Origin: Capitella teleta
Lineage: Eukaryota; Annelida; Polychaeta; Capitellidae
DNA: 64,000 nt
Assembly: GCA_000328365.1 (NCBI GenBank)
Contig: KB297637.1
Location: 130,279-194,278, forward strand
Reading direction: 5' to 3'
Shown: one piece after another, positions 22,260 through 36,158 of the stretch
How the letters are laid out: each line of letters opens with the position of its first letter
Numbering within the stretch: the stretch's first letter is position 1
Translations under genes and position numbers: made by a program
Notes under the pieces: model-generated
Seen by the model: only the letters and a program-made list of their open reading frames with translations
The model's database searches: none
Told to the model about the DNA's origin: nothing

Positions 22260-23330
22260 TTTTTAATTTCGTTTTTATTTTTTCTCCCATGACAGATTAC
22301 GGCAATGATTTAAGGATGCTTAATAACTAAGCCCTAGAAATTTAGGTATGCATATTTGTTCTTTGCCTAAGCATAAAATACTGCTTCCTTTTGGAGTTCA
22401 GCACGTACTCTCGATATATAATTTCGTTTAGTATTTCTATTTTTATGTACTATTATGATTGCTATAGCCATGGCTTAAAAACAGCCATCTGTCGAATAAA
22501 AACTCTCAAACTCTCAGTAAAGTACGCTCAAAATATCGAAAACACGTATTAGTGCAAACTCCCTTCTGGTAAGAAGACATTGAAACTCAGGTTGTTTGGC
22601 TGATTTAAATAATTTAAATGTAATGAGATCGGTTGACGTTTTCATCCCAGACGATATATTTTCAAAGAACTCCTTAGAAAATAAACAAAGGAGCACAGCG
22701 AGTTAGACAGAGAAGTACTCACTGGCCCTGAATTATGCAAGAGTTCCACTTCCTCGAACCCACTTGCATCACACAGCGCCCAATCCTGCCCCCACTGTTA
22801 CCGATATGTTTATTTGCGTCCTTGGTCTGTGCATGTACCACCATAGACAAAAGCACGCAGTGCCCGGTCGTTTTATGCAGTCGACTATATGGCAGGATCA
22901 TGCAATGATTTTTAATTATAATGAATTATTATTGAAACATGGATCGCACTCGTTCAGCATAATCCAGAGCTCGTTTCTTTCACAGATGAAGCAGTGTAAT
23001 GTCGATGTTTTGAAAGAGAGCATCTGGCTGTTTGACAATGGTTGACGCTGATTTACGGGTCCAAAAGGGAAGCATTTTTCAGAACTGAAACAAAGCCTCC
23101 CCTCCATGCGTGGGAGAAGCGGGTCGTACCGGGTAGTCGCACACGAAGGGGGGGGGGGGAATTCTCTCTGCTTAACACACCCATAATTGATTAACCAGCT
23201 ATGACCTTTGTAAGATTACAGAAATGAAATTTTAGCAATAAGTAACGCGACCGGAAGTGTGCATACCAGAGGAGCACACAGCAGCGGAAGCTTGAGGGGT
23301 GGCGTTCCGGATGAGATTGTGTTGGAGGGG
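22260..23330. other. Gene-free stretch
   Basis: No supported gene. Short poly(G) runs occur at about 23149-23159 and 23327-23336. Confidence 0.5.
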
Positions 23331-23404
23331 GGGGGGAGTGAGTATAAGAAGCGAGCGAGACGCGTGCATCTCGCAGAAGGTGAGCGAATGCACGGCCGCT
23401 AATC

Positions 23405-23716
23405 ATGTCGTCACACACGCAGAGGATTCTCTTGTTGGCCGCTTTGGTGTCGGTCGCCGTGACAAAAGGACCGCTGCCCCGGATGGGGGACTCGCTCATG
23501 AAGGGTCCCTTTAAGCGCTACGACAACTCCTGGTGCTTCAGGGGAGTTTACGATTACGATAACTGCCCAGGTGAGATTACATAATATCTACAGCTGTGTG
23601 CTGGTGCATCTGTTTGAATGTTTTCAGCTGTGAACAACTATATTGTTGGTAATAGCCACCTGCTGAACGGCTATTTTCATGGTTCGATGTGTCCGACTCT
23701 AGATTGGGGCAGATAA
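23405..23716 (+). CDS. Small secreted protein, two exons, 84 residues
   Basis: Exon one, 23405-23570, begins MSSHTQRILLLAALVSVAV, a good signal peptide, and continues with KGPFKRYDNSWCFRG and DYDNCP to donor GTGAGA. Exon two, 23628-23716, follows GTTTTCAG and stays in phase (AVNNYIVGNSHLL... MCPTLDWGR) to TAA. The mature part has three cysteines. No family recognised. A TATA-like GTATAAGA lies near 23342. Exon two could be longer in another splice form; the coding-like debris at 24085-24640 may be the remains of its downstream part. Confidence 0.5.
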
Positions 23717-24084
23717 AATGATGTCTCGATGAATTGTCCATTTCACTTCGATTTCACAAAATATCTTTACACCAATATTACATTGTTTTAACCAGGATAA
23801 TAATTTAGCTGCTTGAGCGTTCCACCTGGAAGTATGTCATGACGTAGTTTATTCCCTTTCACCAAACGGAAGTGCTCTTGTTCCGCTAGTCCATTTAATA
23901 ATCTTGAATCATATCTTTTTGGATAACGATGATCAGATTGTTCACCATGATTATATATTGCATGGTAATAATATCTGCTGTAGTTGTGATCCGTGAAATG
24001 GAGCTAGATATTCCAAGGCATTTCACTTGATAACGGGAGACTTCATGCTTTGTTCCCTGGTGGTGAATGACAATCCAATCCCTG

Positions 24085-24640
24085 AATTTTGACACCTGAA
24101 ATATTACGCGATCCCAGCCACCAATGGCTGCAAAACTGACAACTTCCTGGAATCTTTTGTGACAACTGCAATGTTTGAGGGATATACCGTCACCGACTAC
24201 GTTTTCTTCCATAGCTGCGCACAATGCCTGTAATTTTACATTTGACGTGGACGACAGAGAAATTATCGGAACAATACAACAATAGAATTGAGGAATCGGG
24301 GCGTAAAAAGCATTGGCGTGTTACTCGCTGGGTGGGGCAGAGGATGCAGCTCAGATCTCTTCGTCACATTGTTTTTCACCAAACGCAGCCATTTGGCACG
24401 AAGGGAAAGGTGATATGGGGTTCTCAAGGGTACATCCGATTGCACATCCATGTGCACACCATGAAGATGTATTTTGCGGTACCACAAATCAGCTTGTTCA
24501 CTTGATTGAGGGTCGGCCATTGTCTAATTTCATGGTTTCCTTCAAGGCCATTAATTTGGATCAAAACGGGACATGGAGCCATAACTGTGCGTGTCTACGA
24601 TTCCAGCGGTTGCTATAATGCATCTCTACTGGAGCCCTTA
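24085..24640 (+). pseudogene. Coding-like relic of an unidentified extracellular protein
   Basis: Three plus-strand stretches read like protein: TNGCKTDNFLESFVTT to SCAQC (about 24118-24230), CNFTFDVDDREIIGTIQ (about 24230-24283), and CGTTNQLVHLIEGRPL to NLDQNGTWSHN (about 24475-24585), then VRVYDSSGCYNASLL in another frame. They lie in different frames with stops between. Cys content and N-x-S/T sites suggest a secreted protein. I cannot name a family, and unrecognised introns are possible. Confidence 0.3.
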
Positions 24641-24659
24641 TTGCCGAACGTGGAGGGAC

Positions 24660-25485
24660 CATTCTGAAAAGAAAATTAATCATTTTTTGAGGAGGATATT
24701 AGAGGTGCTGGTAAAACGAGAAATAATGAACGGCCTCTGAGAAATGAGACCAACGATTTTTGGAATATCTAAGGACATTCCACTTCCTGTAATTATACCT
24801 TCTTTGTGAATGGCTCAGTATATTGTTGAGCTATGAGAGTTTCAGGTACCCGGTTGTGATTAATTTTAGAACCTCAAATAATGTATCCCTTTTTAACAAT
24901 AACTTGGATTGTTTTGTTTGGTTTCAAAGAATGCTATTAAACAGCATGAATATTCTGCTAATCAATTATTTCTGTATGGAAGAAGAAGAATAATGTCTCT
25001 CGAGTTCACTTGATAAGTTAATAGTAATCACTGTTTCATGTGTCTGAGTGCATCGATCAAAGTCTGACACAATGAACTGAGCATGAAGGTGCAGTTGGCA
25101 TTGATCGATTCATGATGATCACCCTTAATCCGAGCTATGACAAGCTGTCTCCATGGTCCAATGGATTGTTATTTTCAAACAAATAATAATGAACAGCTGA
25201 GGAAAGTCTGATTCATCACAGATAGATTCCCTTGCGACTTGAAGTGGCTGTGATCAGTGTAAACATGAATGGTTGAGAACAATTATTACCGCCATGATAT
25301 ACAGAAATCCTTCTAGTGGAATAGTGATCCAATACAAATGGTAATACAAGATCAGAACGAGGCTTGGATATAGGCGTTACCATGGTTACTTCTATCTTTG
25401 CGAGCTGGTCTTTGAACGTGGAACTATGCTGATGATGCAAGTTACACGGAATCGTATAATTATTAGGTAATACTATTATGATGAC
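24660..25485. other. Gene-free stretch
   Basis: No motif, repeat or exon structure seen. Confidence 0.5.
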
Positions 25486-25489
25486 ATGT

Positions 25490-26280
25490 GAATCTCAGAC
25501 ACAAAAGCAGTCGCTATCAGAAAGAGAATCAGACATAGCCGGGAACTCTCACTGCTGGCTGTGGATTGCAACAAGGCCTTTGACACAGTTATCCACCCAA
25601 AGCTATGGGACGCACTTAGTGTTGCTATTGAAAGCTACCAAGAAGCAGGTGAAATAAATGAATCTCTCTTTTTCGAAAAGAGGGACTGTAGTGTCTACTG
25701 TCCGCACTGACCTTCCCTTCGAGGTCATCCATTCGAGGTCATCATGCGAATCATAGACGAAAGACATGCGAGAAACTAGGCAGGAGAAGAATCACCTAGA
25801 ATAGAAGGAATGCTGACGACACTGTCGACTACGTCAAAGTAGGACCTCATGGCTGTGACAGAAGTGCCATGGAGAGCCTCGAGTTTGGACTGAAAATCAA
25901 CAGCATAAGGGTGTTCAAGAGAGGGAAAGAGACAGAGGACTCACCGAAATTCAAGTTCCTGCGTTCCACCGTGACAACTGAAAGAGAAAGTAAAAAAAGC
26001 GTAAGTACACTCCTGGCTATGGCAAGAAAGAACACTATGTAGCTAAGAGGGGCATGACAGTTAAATATCCCAACCTGAATAATATGGCTATAAGCGCTCA
26101 ATTTTTACAAGTGTAAATTGGACCCCCGAAAGAGAGAAATATTATTATGGATTAACCATTGTGAGATGTGGCTACGGAGAAAAGTATTCGGTATCACATG
26201 GAAGCAGCACCAATTCAACAAAATAGCGACACAGGAAAATATAGGACTGCTGGCAGAGGTATACTCACAATTCTTTGGCG
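25490..26280 (+). mobile_element. Decayed LINE fragment (RTE/Jockey-like)
   Basis: LLAVDCNKAFDTVIHPKLWDAL (positions about 25555-25620) fits the RT motif of non-LTR elements. Further on, in other frames, SPKFKFLRSTVTTE resembles the F.YLGS.IT motif and EMWLRRKVFGITW the C-terminal W..R..L.I.W motif. Order is correct but many stops and frameshifts make it an old copy. Confidence 0.65.
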
Positions 26281-26284
26281 TGTG

Positions 26285-27595
26285 TTAGTGACCAATATTA
26301 TTTATCTATCATAACCAATAACTTGGTTACGGAAGTGAATTTTGCAATGGTTGGTGACATCTTTTATCAAATAACTGTTCTGTGTCTGTTCATCGGCGAC
26401 GGATTTTTGCTAGACATGTTCCCGTTTTATCATGTTTTACTCTAATTCTATTAAATGTATTGCCCAGTCCCGCCGATTTTGGGGGTTATGTATTTCTTCA
26501 AAGCTTGGATGAACTGACATCACCTTAAGATATTGCTCGTAACTACTTAGGCAAACTTTCCTTTCATCTCGCTGACAACTGTGGGTGCAGTGCAAGCCCA
26601 GCCATAAAGGTGCGTGACTTGAGAGTCATGTTCAATGCCGTCTTCAATAAAGAGGCACATTTTACTAAATGTGACGTTCATTCTCGCTGCTTCTTAATGA
26701 TTAGCTAATTTTTGACGACCGCGCATGCGCATTCTTCTCATGTGATGAGTAATACGGATGATTGCAATGAAACGCCCGCAACACTCCGCTCACAAGATAA
26801 TTCATAACACAGCCATCAATTATAACCTTTGGGGCAGTCAATGCAAGTCGTCGCACCAATTATTTGGAACTCTTTTCAGGCTATGAAAGTTATTAGTAAT
26901 GCACCGATTAACCGTTCAACCAATTGTCATTTAATTATAATTGATTATAAATGCGCTATCAATCATGAGCCAATCCCAACGCCAGGGTTCTCTTCACGAG
27001 AAGGGTTGATTGGGAAATTCCGAGATATTCATCTCCGTGTCACTCTAATCCGATTATGAAGTCCTATTATTTCATTGAAACGCTGCTCTCTCTCTCTCTC
27101 GGGTTAACTTACTGTGTTTGGATATTGTGTTCTGGTGAAGCCGTTCCAAAGCCTCGACGCTTATAAAACATGATTGAGAGACCGTCTAAGTCAATTCCAT
27201 GGTAGATAAAAGTGCTTGGTGGGATGGAGGCAGAGGCCCCATTGTAAGCACACATCTTATATGCTTGGCACATAAAATCATGAATAGTAGAGGGTTTTAA
27301 CTTTGTACCTCCAAAAGGAGAATTCAATCTCATTGCAACCGGCTTCCATGGGTTGACAGGTGTTGTCCCTCTATTGAGTAATCGTGTTATCAAAGAGCTT
27401 ATACTTATACCCATTCATTAGGACAGCCAGTGTATTTTCCTGTGGCTCGCTTATTAATGATGTCACTGGTATCGCGCCTTGAAGTCCAGAACTACTGGCC
27501 AGAGGCACTGGGTTTTGCAATGGCGCATTTATTTTGTGCTATATATGGCTCATATGGTTCACGTCCGTAATACACTAATAATTATATTAGTCATG
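26285..27595. other. Gene-free stretch
   Basis: Contains a short (TC)n run at 27088-27102. A 101-codon minus-strand frame at 27109-27414 is open but has no recognisable motif and no splice context. Confidence 0.45.
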
Positions 27596-27601
27596 CATAT
27601 A

Positions 27602-28866
27602 CATAGTGGGTCAAAACTAGTCTAACTATTCCATGTTAAAGATTACAATGCTTTTCAATAGTGGTGCACTTTTCTCGGAAGTGTAAAAACACAGGGCGCA
27701 GTGTAAGAACCACGTAAATCTCAGAGAAATACATCCTGGTATGGATAGTTTAGCATTTTATGCTGCTATTCCTGTCATTTCAAATCCAATGTCGTCAACA
27801 TTGATGCCGATTTATCTCACTCTAAAGAGTGCACCCAGCATTCGGCGATATTTTGATTATTTTCCCTTTCAGCCCCTGACCATGGATGAGCATCATTTTG
27901 ATGCCCAAATAAGGCATCGCTCTCAGCACGCAGCTGCACTTATTGACCTGTCGCAAACTAGTACATGTATACCAGGGAAAATAGTTCAATAATATTGGAA
28001 GTCCATTGTGAATTGGCGCATTGTCGGGAGGGTGGAAGTGTTAGCAAAGAATGTCGTCAAGCAGCTCTGACTTTTTATGAAAAAGATAAAAATAATAAAA
28101 TTAATGCGAAGTAAAATATTCACTAAATCAGGGTTATTCTCGGAAAAATACGATGCTGCGCATCGAGCAGCAAACGGCAGAAAATGCGCGCGAAATGATT
28201 ATTTGTTTGCCGTCTGTCGTTTAAATCGTACGCATTATCAAATATCTTCATGCATCCAATACTCTTCGTCTTAAATTAATTTTTATAAAATGAAGGAACT
28301 ATTCTATTGTCTGTGAGTGCTGTTTTTGATATTTTGGCACTAAATTTTATCTACTATAACCAAAACAAAGCAGATAATTTGTCCTGCGGCGCCAAGCAAC
28401 ATAATTATGACATTCCACCATGCTGGTTCAGTGGCTACCTGATTGCGCGCACAATAAAGTTTTTTTTTTGCGATGATTACCACTCGCCTTTTAAATGTTC
28501 CTCCCTGATTCAAAATTGACATTTTATTCAATTTATTTGCATAAATGGACGCATAATAACCTAGTCAATCTATATCAGGTATTTATTTTTATAAATAACG
28601 AGTAAATTTTAGCAAATGTGTGTGTGTTTTTTTTTTTTCTTTTTTTTTTTTTCTTTTAACATGGATTAGATGCGACAGCATTGTTATTTTTAAACGGAAA
28701 TTGAAAACATTTTATTTTACAGTAATCAGGCTTTTAATTCCTGAACTGTTTTATTTATCTGTTGAAATTGTTTTTACTTGTGACGCCATTGAAAAGTTTT
28801 AACTTGTAACGAGCGTTTTATAAATATGAATAAATTATTATTATATACTACTTTTGGCCCACTCTG
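27602..28866 (+). mobile_element. Mariner-like non-autonomous element, copy 1
   Basis: Ends are CATAGTGGGTCAAAAC... on the left and ...TACTTTTGGCCCACTCTG on the right, inverted repeats flanked by TA (27600-27601, 28867-28868), as in Tc1/mariner elements. Its interior matches copy 2 (52459-53445) in reverse orientation over nearly its whole length, for example CCATGGATGAGCATCATTTT and CTGGTTCAG. No transposase frame is shared, so it is non-autonomous. It is about 280 bp longer than copy 2, mostly from pyrimidine runs and a LINE tail at about 28660-28845. Confidence 0.82.
28660..28848 (+). mobile_element. LINE 3' tail nested in mariner-like copy 1
   Basis: The segment reads SIVIFKRKLKTFYF, a typical LINE C-terminus, ends its frame at TAA about 28801, and finishes in AATAAATTATTATTATA right against the right TIR. 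This stretch has no counterpart in copy 2. Confidence 0.5.
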
Positions 28867-30867
28867 TATATCCACAAAGATAATCCCCAAATAGCCCGAT
28901 AAATGAAACCAGCAAAACCTCCTCTCATGTGTCGTTTAATATGATTAGATAACCACAGGTCCTGCAGCAACCACGACAGCCCACACTTGAGAGGAGGTAA
29001 TCGAGATCAGAGGGGACAGGTGTCTAACTTCACATGACGTCATAGGATGCATGCCGGGGGTTTTCCGCTGTTGCTGCTGCTGCTGCTGTTGGCCCAGGGG
29101 TAGATCGTATAAAGTGTTATCCCTTTAATTCCCCACATAACACAATCCTATTTTCCATGACGCATACCCAATTGAGAAGCTATAATCCGTAAATCGACTG
29201 AACTCCATTGTGTGAATGACATTTTTGCGTCGAATTGCTGAGTTGTTGCCATGGTTACAGGTCCACATTGACTATGTGCAAGTCTCAAATTTATATTATC
29301 TAAACTTATCATAAACTTATCTCAAGTATACCGCAAATTAACGAGTTTCCGTTTTCCTTATTGCAGTGCATACTTTTAATAATAATGCAAAAAAAAAAAG
29401 CTAGCAATAATTTGAGCAACGCAGAGCTCGTAATTTTCCATTTGACACCTGGACATTTCTCTGAGTGAAGATTCTGTCTGCAACAACAAGAGCAGTTCTC
29501 TATTCTCTTTGTTGTCACTCAGTTCAGACAATGAATCATGACTTTTATGCTTGCCTAATTCCCCCAACCAATTGACTTCTTTCAGGGGAGAAAAAAGAAC
29601 ACATTGTTATACTGAGCTTCAAAAGGAGGTACCTCTAGTTTATACATGGGAAAAAATAGTAGAGCATGCGTGCTAACAGTAAGCAATTGTCAAAAATAGA
29701 ATGTAAGTCGCAGCCATACTCTGATCAAATTGTGCTCTTCAAATGTTAAGCGTATTGCACATAATATTGAGAATTGACATAATAACTGGCCTTTCAACAT
29801 TTTGTTTTTCAATTCGTGATTAAAACTATATGAATATGAAGCAAGCAATGCCTATAAACACATTCAACGAGTAAATAATATTTTGTGTAAAAAGTCAGAT
29901 ATGATCATATCCACGACATCGGCAAATAAAGGTTGAAAAACAGTGGTTATTTACATCAACCTTGGACAGCTGCGCTGATGAAATTCATTCAGTTTTGATT
30001 TAAAACGAGGCGAGTTATACAATGTCCGTATATCACCAGGTAAAACATTCGAAAATTGTGCTAAGCGATTGAAATAAAATGCTTTAAAATGTTTGATTCT
30101 TGAAAATGCTTCATAAAAATCAAAATATTATAGGAGCAAGAAAGATTTGCATGACCTTGTGAGATTTTATTTCGTACAATTGATACTAAAATTTCGGACT
30201 TCACGATGCAACTACCTTTGTGATGGGTTTTTTTCGCCGCCTTCCGATTCACGATTCCTCATCAAACAGCAATATGACTGATTGATAATATGATCATATT
30301 GATAATATAATATGAATAAGGATATTATAATATTCCATTACGATGCAAGACGCAGGATCCTGCATCTCTCCCTTGTCGTGTGTTCCTGTCCTCAAACGCA
30401 AACATTTCAACAATTGGGAGACAGACTATGGAGCCTTGGAGTGACCTCATGAGTACAGGATAACATATCGAAATGATTCTCATTCGTGATCGAGTCCATC
30501 CTGTTTCTTCAGCTTGTAATGTCCAGGAAAAGTGAGATGCGATCAGCAATGTCATTGATTAATTAACGTCTAATTGAAGAGAAACTGAATCCCAGCGTTC
30601 CCTCACTGCGATAAACGCATAAAAAAAGTCATAAAGCATATCCCATGTATATGATGCTTCATCGGTGGAATGGGTGTTCTTGCCCAGTGAGTCTCTTGGC
30701 TTCCACTATGCCATTTTGCGAAGAAACCCTTTGAGGGCTTTGTAGCGATTTTAAGCAAGATTCACGATTCGAATTTCTTCTGACTAATTTCGCTTCTGAC
30801 CCCATGTTCCCTTCTACCGCTATGCTGGAGCTCCCACGCGTTTCATTCGATCAGTTCCTATTTTAGG

Positions 30868-30895
30868 ATGGTGTTCAGATATATCTGAACACCAT
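30868..30895. repeat. Perfect 28-bp palindrome
   Basis: ATGGTGTTCAGATA is followed directly by its exact reverse complement with no loop. Confidence 0.9.
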
Positions 30896-33327
30896 TCTTG
30901 ACACAACTGGTGTATAACTTCAAACACTAAGGATATCCCACCCACTTCCTAATAATACGCAACATGTAGTTTCTTAATAATTTCACTTTATTCATAGTTG
31001 CGTACAAACGAACTACTAACGCAATGACTTTTGGCCGAATTTTTATTTGAGAAGGGTAGCTAAAGGATATGTGTACGTGGGTTATCTGAGCAGGTTAATT
31101 TCTTGCTCTGAGACATGTTAAAGCCTGTGCAAAACACTCTTTTCCTGCGTAAATGAATATGAAAAGCAGCCTTGTCATTTCATCGTCTGGCTTTGTCGCA
31201 GATACTCAATGCTTTCAGGTCATTCACATATCTTCTTTACTTACTCAAACGAGAATTCGGCCATGCGTGTTTTATTTCGAACCATCTGTTTTATTGCACG
31301 ATTGGATTATTTATTCATATCTCGTTGACTGAGTATTCAGTATGCTCTTTGCATATGAGTCGTGCGTGGACGCGTGTGGTTCATTAAAACAGCACAGGTT
31401 TCCTGTGGCACTAGGCAATCTGCGCGTGGTTACAAGAGATGCGTATGGCTGACTCATGGCAGAAGGAGGCCAAAGAAAGATCAACAATGGTTGTCTTCTG
31501 ATCCTGGTCGCAATCATAATGCTATTCCTGCGGAAGGCTCATTGTTTTCAGCTGATTACAGAGCTCACACCATTGTTTTCTTCCCAAGAAATTCCAAGAG
31601 TCATGTTCTATGGGGATAAGTAGGAGTTCGGAAAATGATTTGAAAGGTTGTTCTGTAGAAATGGATGTGACGTCACACACAAAAGCTCTATCACAGTAAT
31701 AATTAGTAGTGAGCAGGCGTGTATAGTTCTCGATAAAAGGCATTTATGTTGGCGTTTGTGGATGCTGGGTCTCGATCTAGTCTCGTTGTTTTATCGAATC
31801 CATTAAGACTGCAAATGACGTCACAAGTCTCCAAATCACGTGAAACAATAGCTTAGGTGCGCCAAAAATCTCGATTTTGAATCGATAATCTGCCATGCAA
31901 TCACTGAATGTATTGAAATGTCATTATAAATATTACGAGGAAAATACTTCATAGATTAAGTGAAAAAATTATTATAATAATTTCCTTTAATTTTTATTTC
32001 AGAGAAGAAGACATTACATGATTGTGTTCGCTGCTGCTCAGAACTAAGGACGTATTATGAAGCGCGTGAGTAAAAATCTATCCGCTTATGAATCGTCACG
32101 TGGTTGGTTTGGCTGTCACAGGGTTGCTGTGACTTACGTACAGGATCTAAACTCCTTCGCCAAAGACATCTCAGTCCTGACACCGTGTCGCTCACACCCG
32201 CCTCAATTAATAGATATCTGGTTTATTCATAATTGCCAATGCATTAAATGCACTCGTGCTTGGTTCAATCGTGGCTGCCCCTCAAACAGACAACTGAGTC
32301 TCATGACCATAATTATGTAACCATTGGAGTCACGTGGCAACGCAATCTGACAAATTGCCCACTCAGTATTGCCGTCTTAATTGGCTGCATTAGCATCTCC
32401 TCATCTGCGTTCCATTATGTGGCCATTGATTGTGATCCTCTGGATTCAACCCTACAATGGGTGCCGAATATGGAATATGACCGCGTCGAATCTTATGCTC
32501 TTTGGCCGTGTGTGAAATTAGTGATACTTATAAGTTGAGCACTTAATGCAATGACGGATATTGAAATCAAGGGCTACAATAAAATAACTGGGCGCATCTG
32601 GATGAATGGTCGAAATGTGCATGCCTTTTCCCTTTGCTTGCACAATGGTCTTCTTCTTTTCTTCAATGTGTTTCACGTTTCATAACTTTCAATTGAACCA
32701 GAAATACTTCCATAACACGATTCAGAGCAATTCAAGGCGCGTCACGAAACATGAAAGATTCCCAAAATCTCGCCACACTAATCGCGTGCTTCGTGTGGAT
32801 TTCATTTGCCGGTGATTCAGCAGCAACAAGACACCTCTTTGTAACTGGATGCATTTACGTTTACTGATTAAACGTTGTTTATCGCGATTCGCTGCAGAAA
32901 TAACTATTTACTTTGAGATGAAATTTCATTTGTTTTGTTCTTTTCCAGCTCCATCGAAGAACGTTTGCTTGGCGGCATGTGCAGATAAATTCCCCAAGTT
33001 GGGCATCGAATGGACGTACCTTTAAAGCTATCTGTTTAGGAACTTTCTTCATCTCAATTCTGTTCTCTTATGAATTTATGTTAATTCGTGATGTGGCGTG
33101 TTAGACGTGATGCACGTGACGCGAATGACGTAATTATGATGAAGAGGTTGCATAGCAAATTCAACAAATTTATGCTGAAAAAAAGGTGTATTATAAAATT
33201 GTTTTGGCGGCAAACGGATTGATTTTGTTGCCTAACTTTGTCTCGCTTTTACCCTCTTGCTGGCGACGGTTTGTTGAACTTTATTTTTTAATTCAGTGCA
33301 GAATAAATTGTGCTTCATTTTGAGGAG

Positions 33328-33332
<5 letters not shown>

Positions 33333-33360
<28 letters not shown>
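33333..33360. repeat. Poly(T) tract
   Basis: About 28 T in a row. Similar runs lie at 16178-16203, 36126-36158, 39444-39475, 56998-57022, and poly(A) at 52412-52436. They are unusually frequent in this window, and some probably mark retrotransposon tails. Confidence 0.95.
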
Positions 33361-36122
33361 GGAGCATATATAATTATGTTTCACGGGACTGGAATTCGAC
33401 ATACATCAGCACTGATCACATCAGCACTCACATCGGAGTGTTGCATACTTGGCAAAGTGAATATACATGTATAATGACAATTAGATTGAAACTGAACACA
33501 GTTCAAAAATCAATATTCTGTACAAATAAATTGACCCATTCACAACAATGCCAATATAATACAGACCATCAACAAATTGTAGAGGAGAACAATCGGTATA
33601 TGATGAAAAGACTGATAATGTATCCATTTAGTAGCACTATTGTGATTGACATCTGGAACGAGAGGGTATTTTGTGATTCAATTTCAGATAGGACTTTTGA
33701 AAAGAAAAGGGTTGATTCGAGATTTAGTCTATTTTGTGGAATTTTGTAAGAGACTCGTGGGCTGTAAAAGGGGTTGGTGTTTGGATGATGAAATGGCAGG
33801 AGAAATACGGAATGGTTGCAGGCGTCTGATATGATGGAGGTGAGTGACGGAACGTGATACAGCTATGACACGGGGGAGTGCATTATTATGCGTTTTTGGT
33901 GTACAAGAACAAACACACAATAGCTATTAATGTTTACACTCTGCGCATGGATATTGACACATTTTGAGTTCATTTTCTTTTCATCTTCAGACATTCATAA
34001 AATTTAAGAAACAAAAATTAATATTTATACATGTATTCAGTCTGTTAGTTAGTCATAGTGTTGACATGAGTGAAATGTTTGATAATTATGACAATTAAGA
34101 CTTGCATGAGAGTAACATTAAATATGTTGTGAATTAATCAATGAGTCTGATTGCAGAATTGGGTGTTGGTGAAGGAATACAAGAGGGGTTACAGGGTAAT
34201 AGAGATAGCCGCTACACTGGACGGCTTATGGACAACATGCCTTGAAACAATATTATGAAATTATTCTGCCATCGTTTAGAGAATGCTCCATGAAGCGTAA
34301 TTAGATTCAACGATGTGAAGCTATATTGTTACATAATTAATATCAGATAAAAAGTTGAGTCACACATACTTGCTACCACGGTGTATTCAGGTTAACTCGT
34401 CAATTGGGTTTTACGTGCAACAAGGTCACGTGAGTCGGGGTTAGTGGGGTTTTACCCGTTTAATCTTTCAACCGGAAGTCCAAACCACAAAACACGATAC
34501 ACGATAAACGTTTCTTTTAGTGAACCATGTGATACATTGATTTCACAAAATTGTGAAACAACAATTAGTTGTCTTAATTATTTTGAAATAAGTGAGAATC
34601 TTCAAGGTCAACAAATGTTATTTAAATTCATCGCAGCCACCACAGTCAGCCGACCGGCTTGATATCCGAGCAATAAATGTAAGCGATATGTATGTACGGC
34701 AGTGGGCACGATTGCTAATACAATTGAATTGAAAATAATTATGTTTGTTTTATACAAACATATTTTCGTCAACAGTACGACAGGTCGACAATACATGCAG
34801 TTCACACTAGACCACCAAATTCATAACGCACACAATCCGTCCAGTGACCTCCCTATTGCGTAACCATAACGCCATTCGCAACGTGCTCTGATTCTCGGCG
34901 CAGATTTTTCTTGTCGTCTTTATGATTTTTTTTTTTTTTTTTTTCTGTGTCGTCACTATAGCAACCTCTGAAAGTGTTTTGTCAAATATGTAAAATGCGA
35001 TTTTCTCCTTTCCCCCCCCCCCCCAACCTCGAAAATTAAGTATCGATGGCTTTTACAAAACGACGTGTGAATAAGTCGTACGAGACTGTAAATGAAGCCA
35101 CGTATTCATTCAGTGTAAACTTTTTACCACAATTCTTTGTTGAAAGTTTTACAGAACGATTAGTAATACTAACAGAACCAGCCACCCAATAAATCCTCAT
35201 TATCTGGCAGCTTGACCACGCCCATCTACTCCATATTTGTCATGCGCTCGAGCGTAATTGCGGATTTAATCATGACTGCTAGGACACGCCCATCTCTCGC
35301 ATGATTATAATTAAGGCACGGGCGATCTAGCGATGCCCGCGGCTGGTTTCAGCCACCTAATTAACGGTCCTATAGTCCTTTAAAAGTATTTGATGATAAT
35401 AAAGAGATACCAGCCAAAAAAAAAAACCAAACAAACAAACAAAAAAACATTTCTAATTATTGGCTAGAGTAATGCATGGATAAATGTAAATAAAAAAAAA
35501 ACAGTCCTGTTTTCTCAGGTAAAGTATACTAAAGCAAACAAATATTTTGAACTAAATGAATGCGTCAAATGAAAGCATTTTATGAATATAAATAAATATA
35601 AGATCGAAGGACACATGTGAAAGATCATATAGCTGAAAATTACAATTGCAGTACTAATGATAGGTAGTATGACGTATAGATTGTGAAAATAGTGATTTAT
35701 GAGGTTGAGGAAGTGATTTTATCAAACAGATGGATCATGGCTAAGTGATAACATAAATGCATGTATGTGGTGAATATGTCATGGCTAGATAATACCAAGG
35801 TAACAAGAACGATTATGAAAATATAGAGTATACATGAAACCCCGTCCGCAGACGCCAACCAAACAGATAATAGCATCCGAAACATTTATCTGAAAGAAAA
35901 GAAATTCCCCCAGTAAATACAACACAAAACAAAATTAAAATAGTCTAAGAGAAACACTACTCTGTATACAGGTAATCACATAGAAATAAATTCAAACAAA
36001 CAAAGTAATAGTGCCTAGAATATTCATACGACAAAAATACGGCAAGACTGCGTGAAAAAGATTTAAAGAGATAAAAGAAAATGGCATCACGCCAAATTAT
36101 GGCACTGAAAATTACTGAAGAC

Positions 36123-36158
<36 letters not shown>

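Noticed and set aside
27109-27414. Minus-strand 101-codon frame
   Set aside because: Open and not repetitive, but I see no domain, start context or neighbouring exon; kept only as a note.
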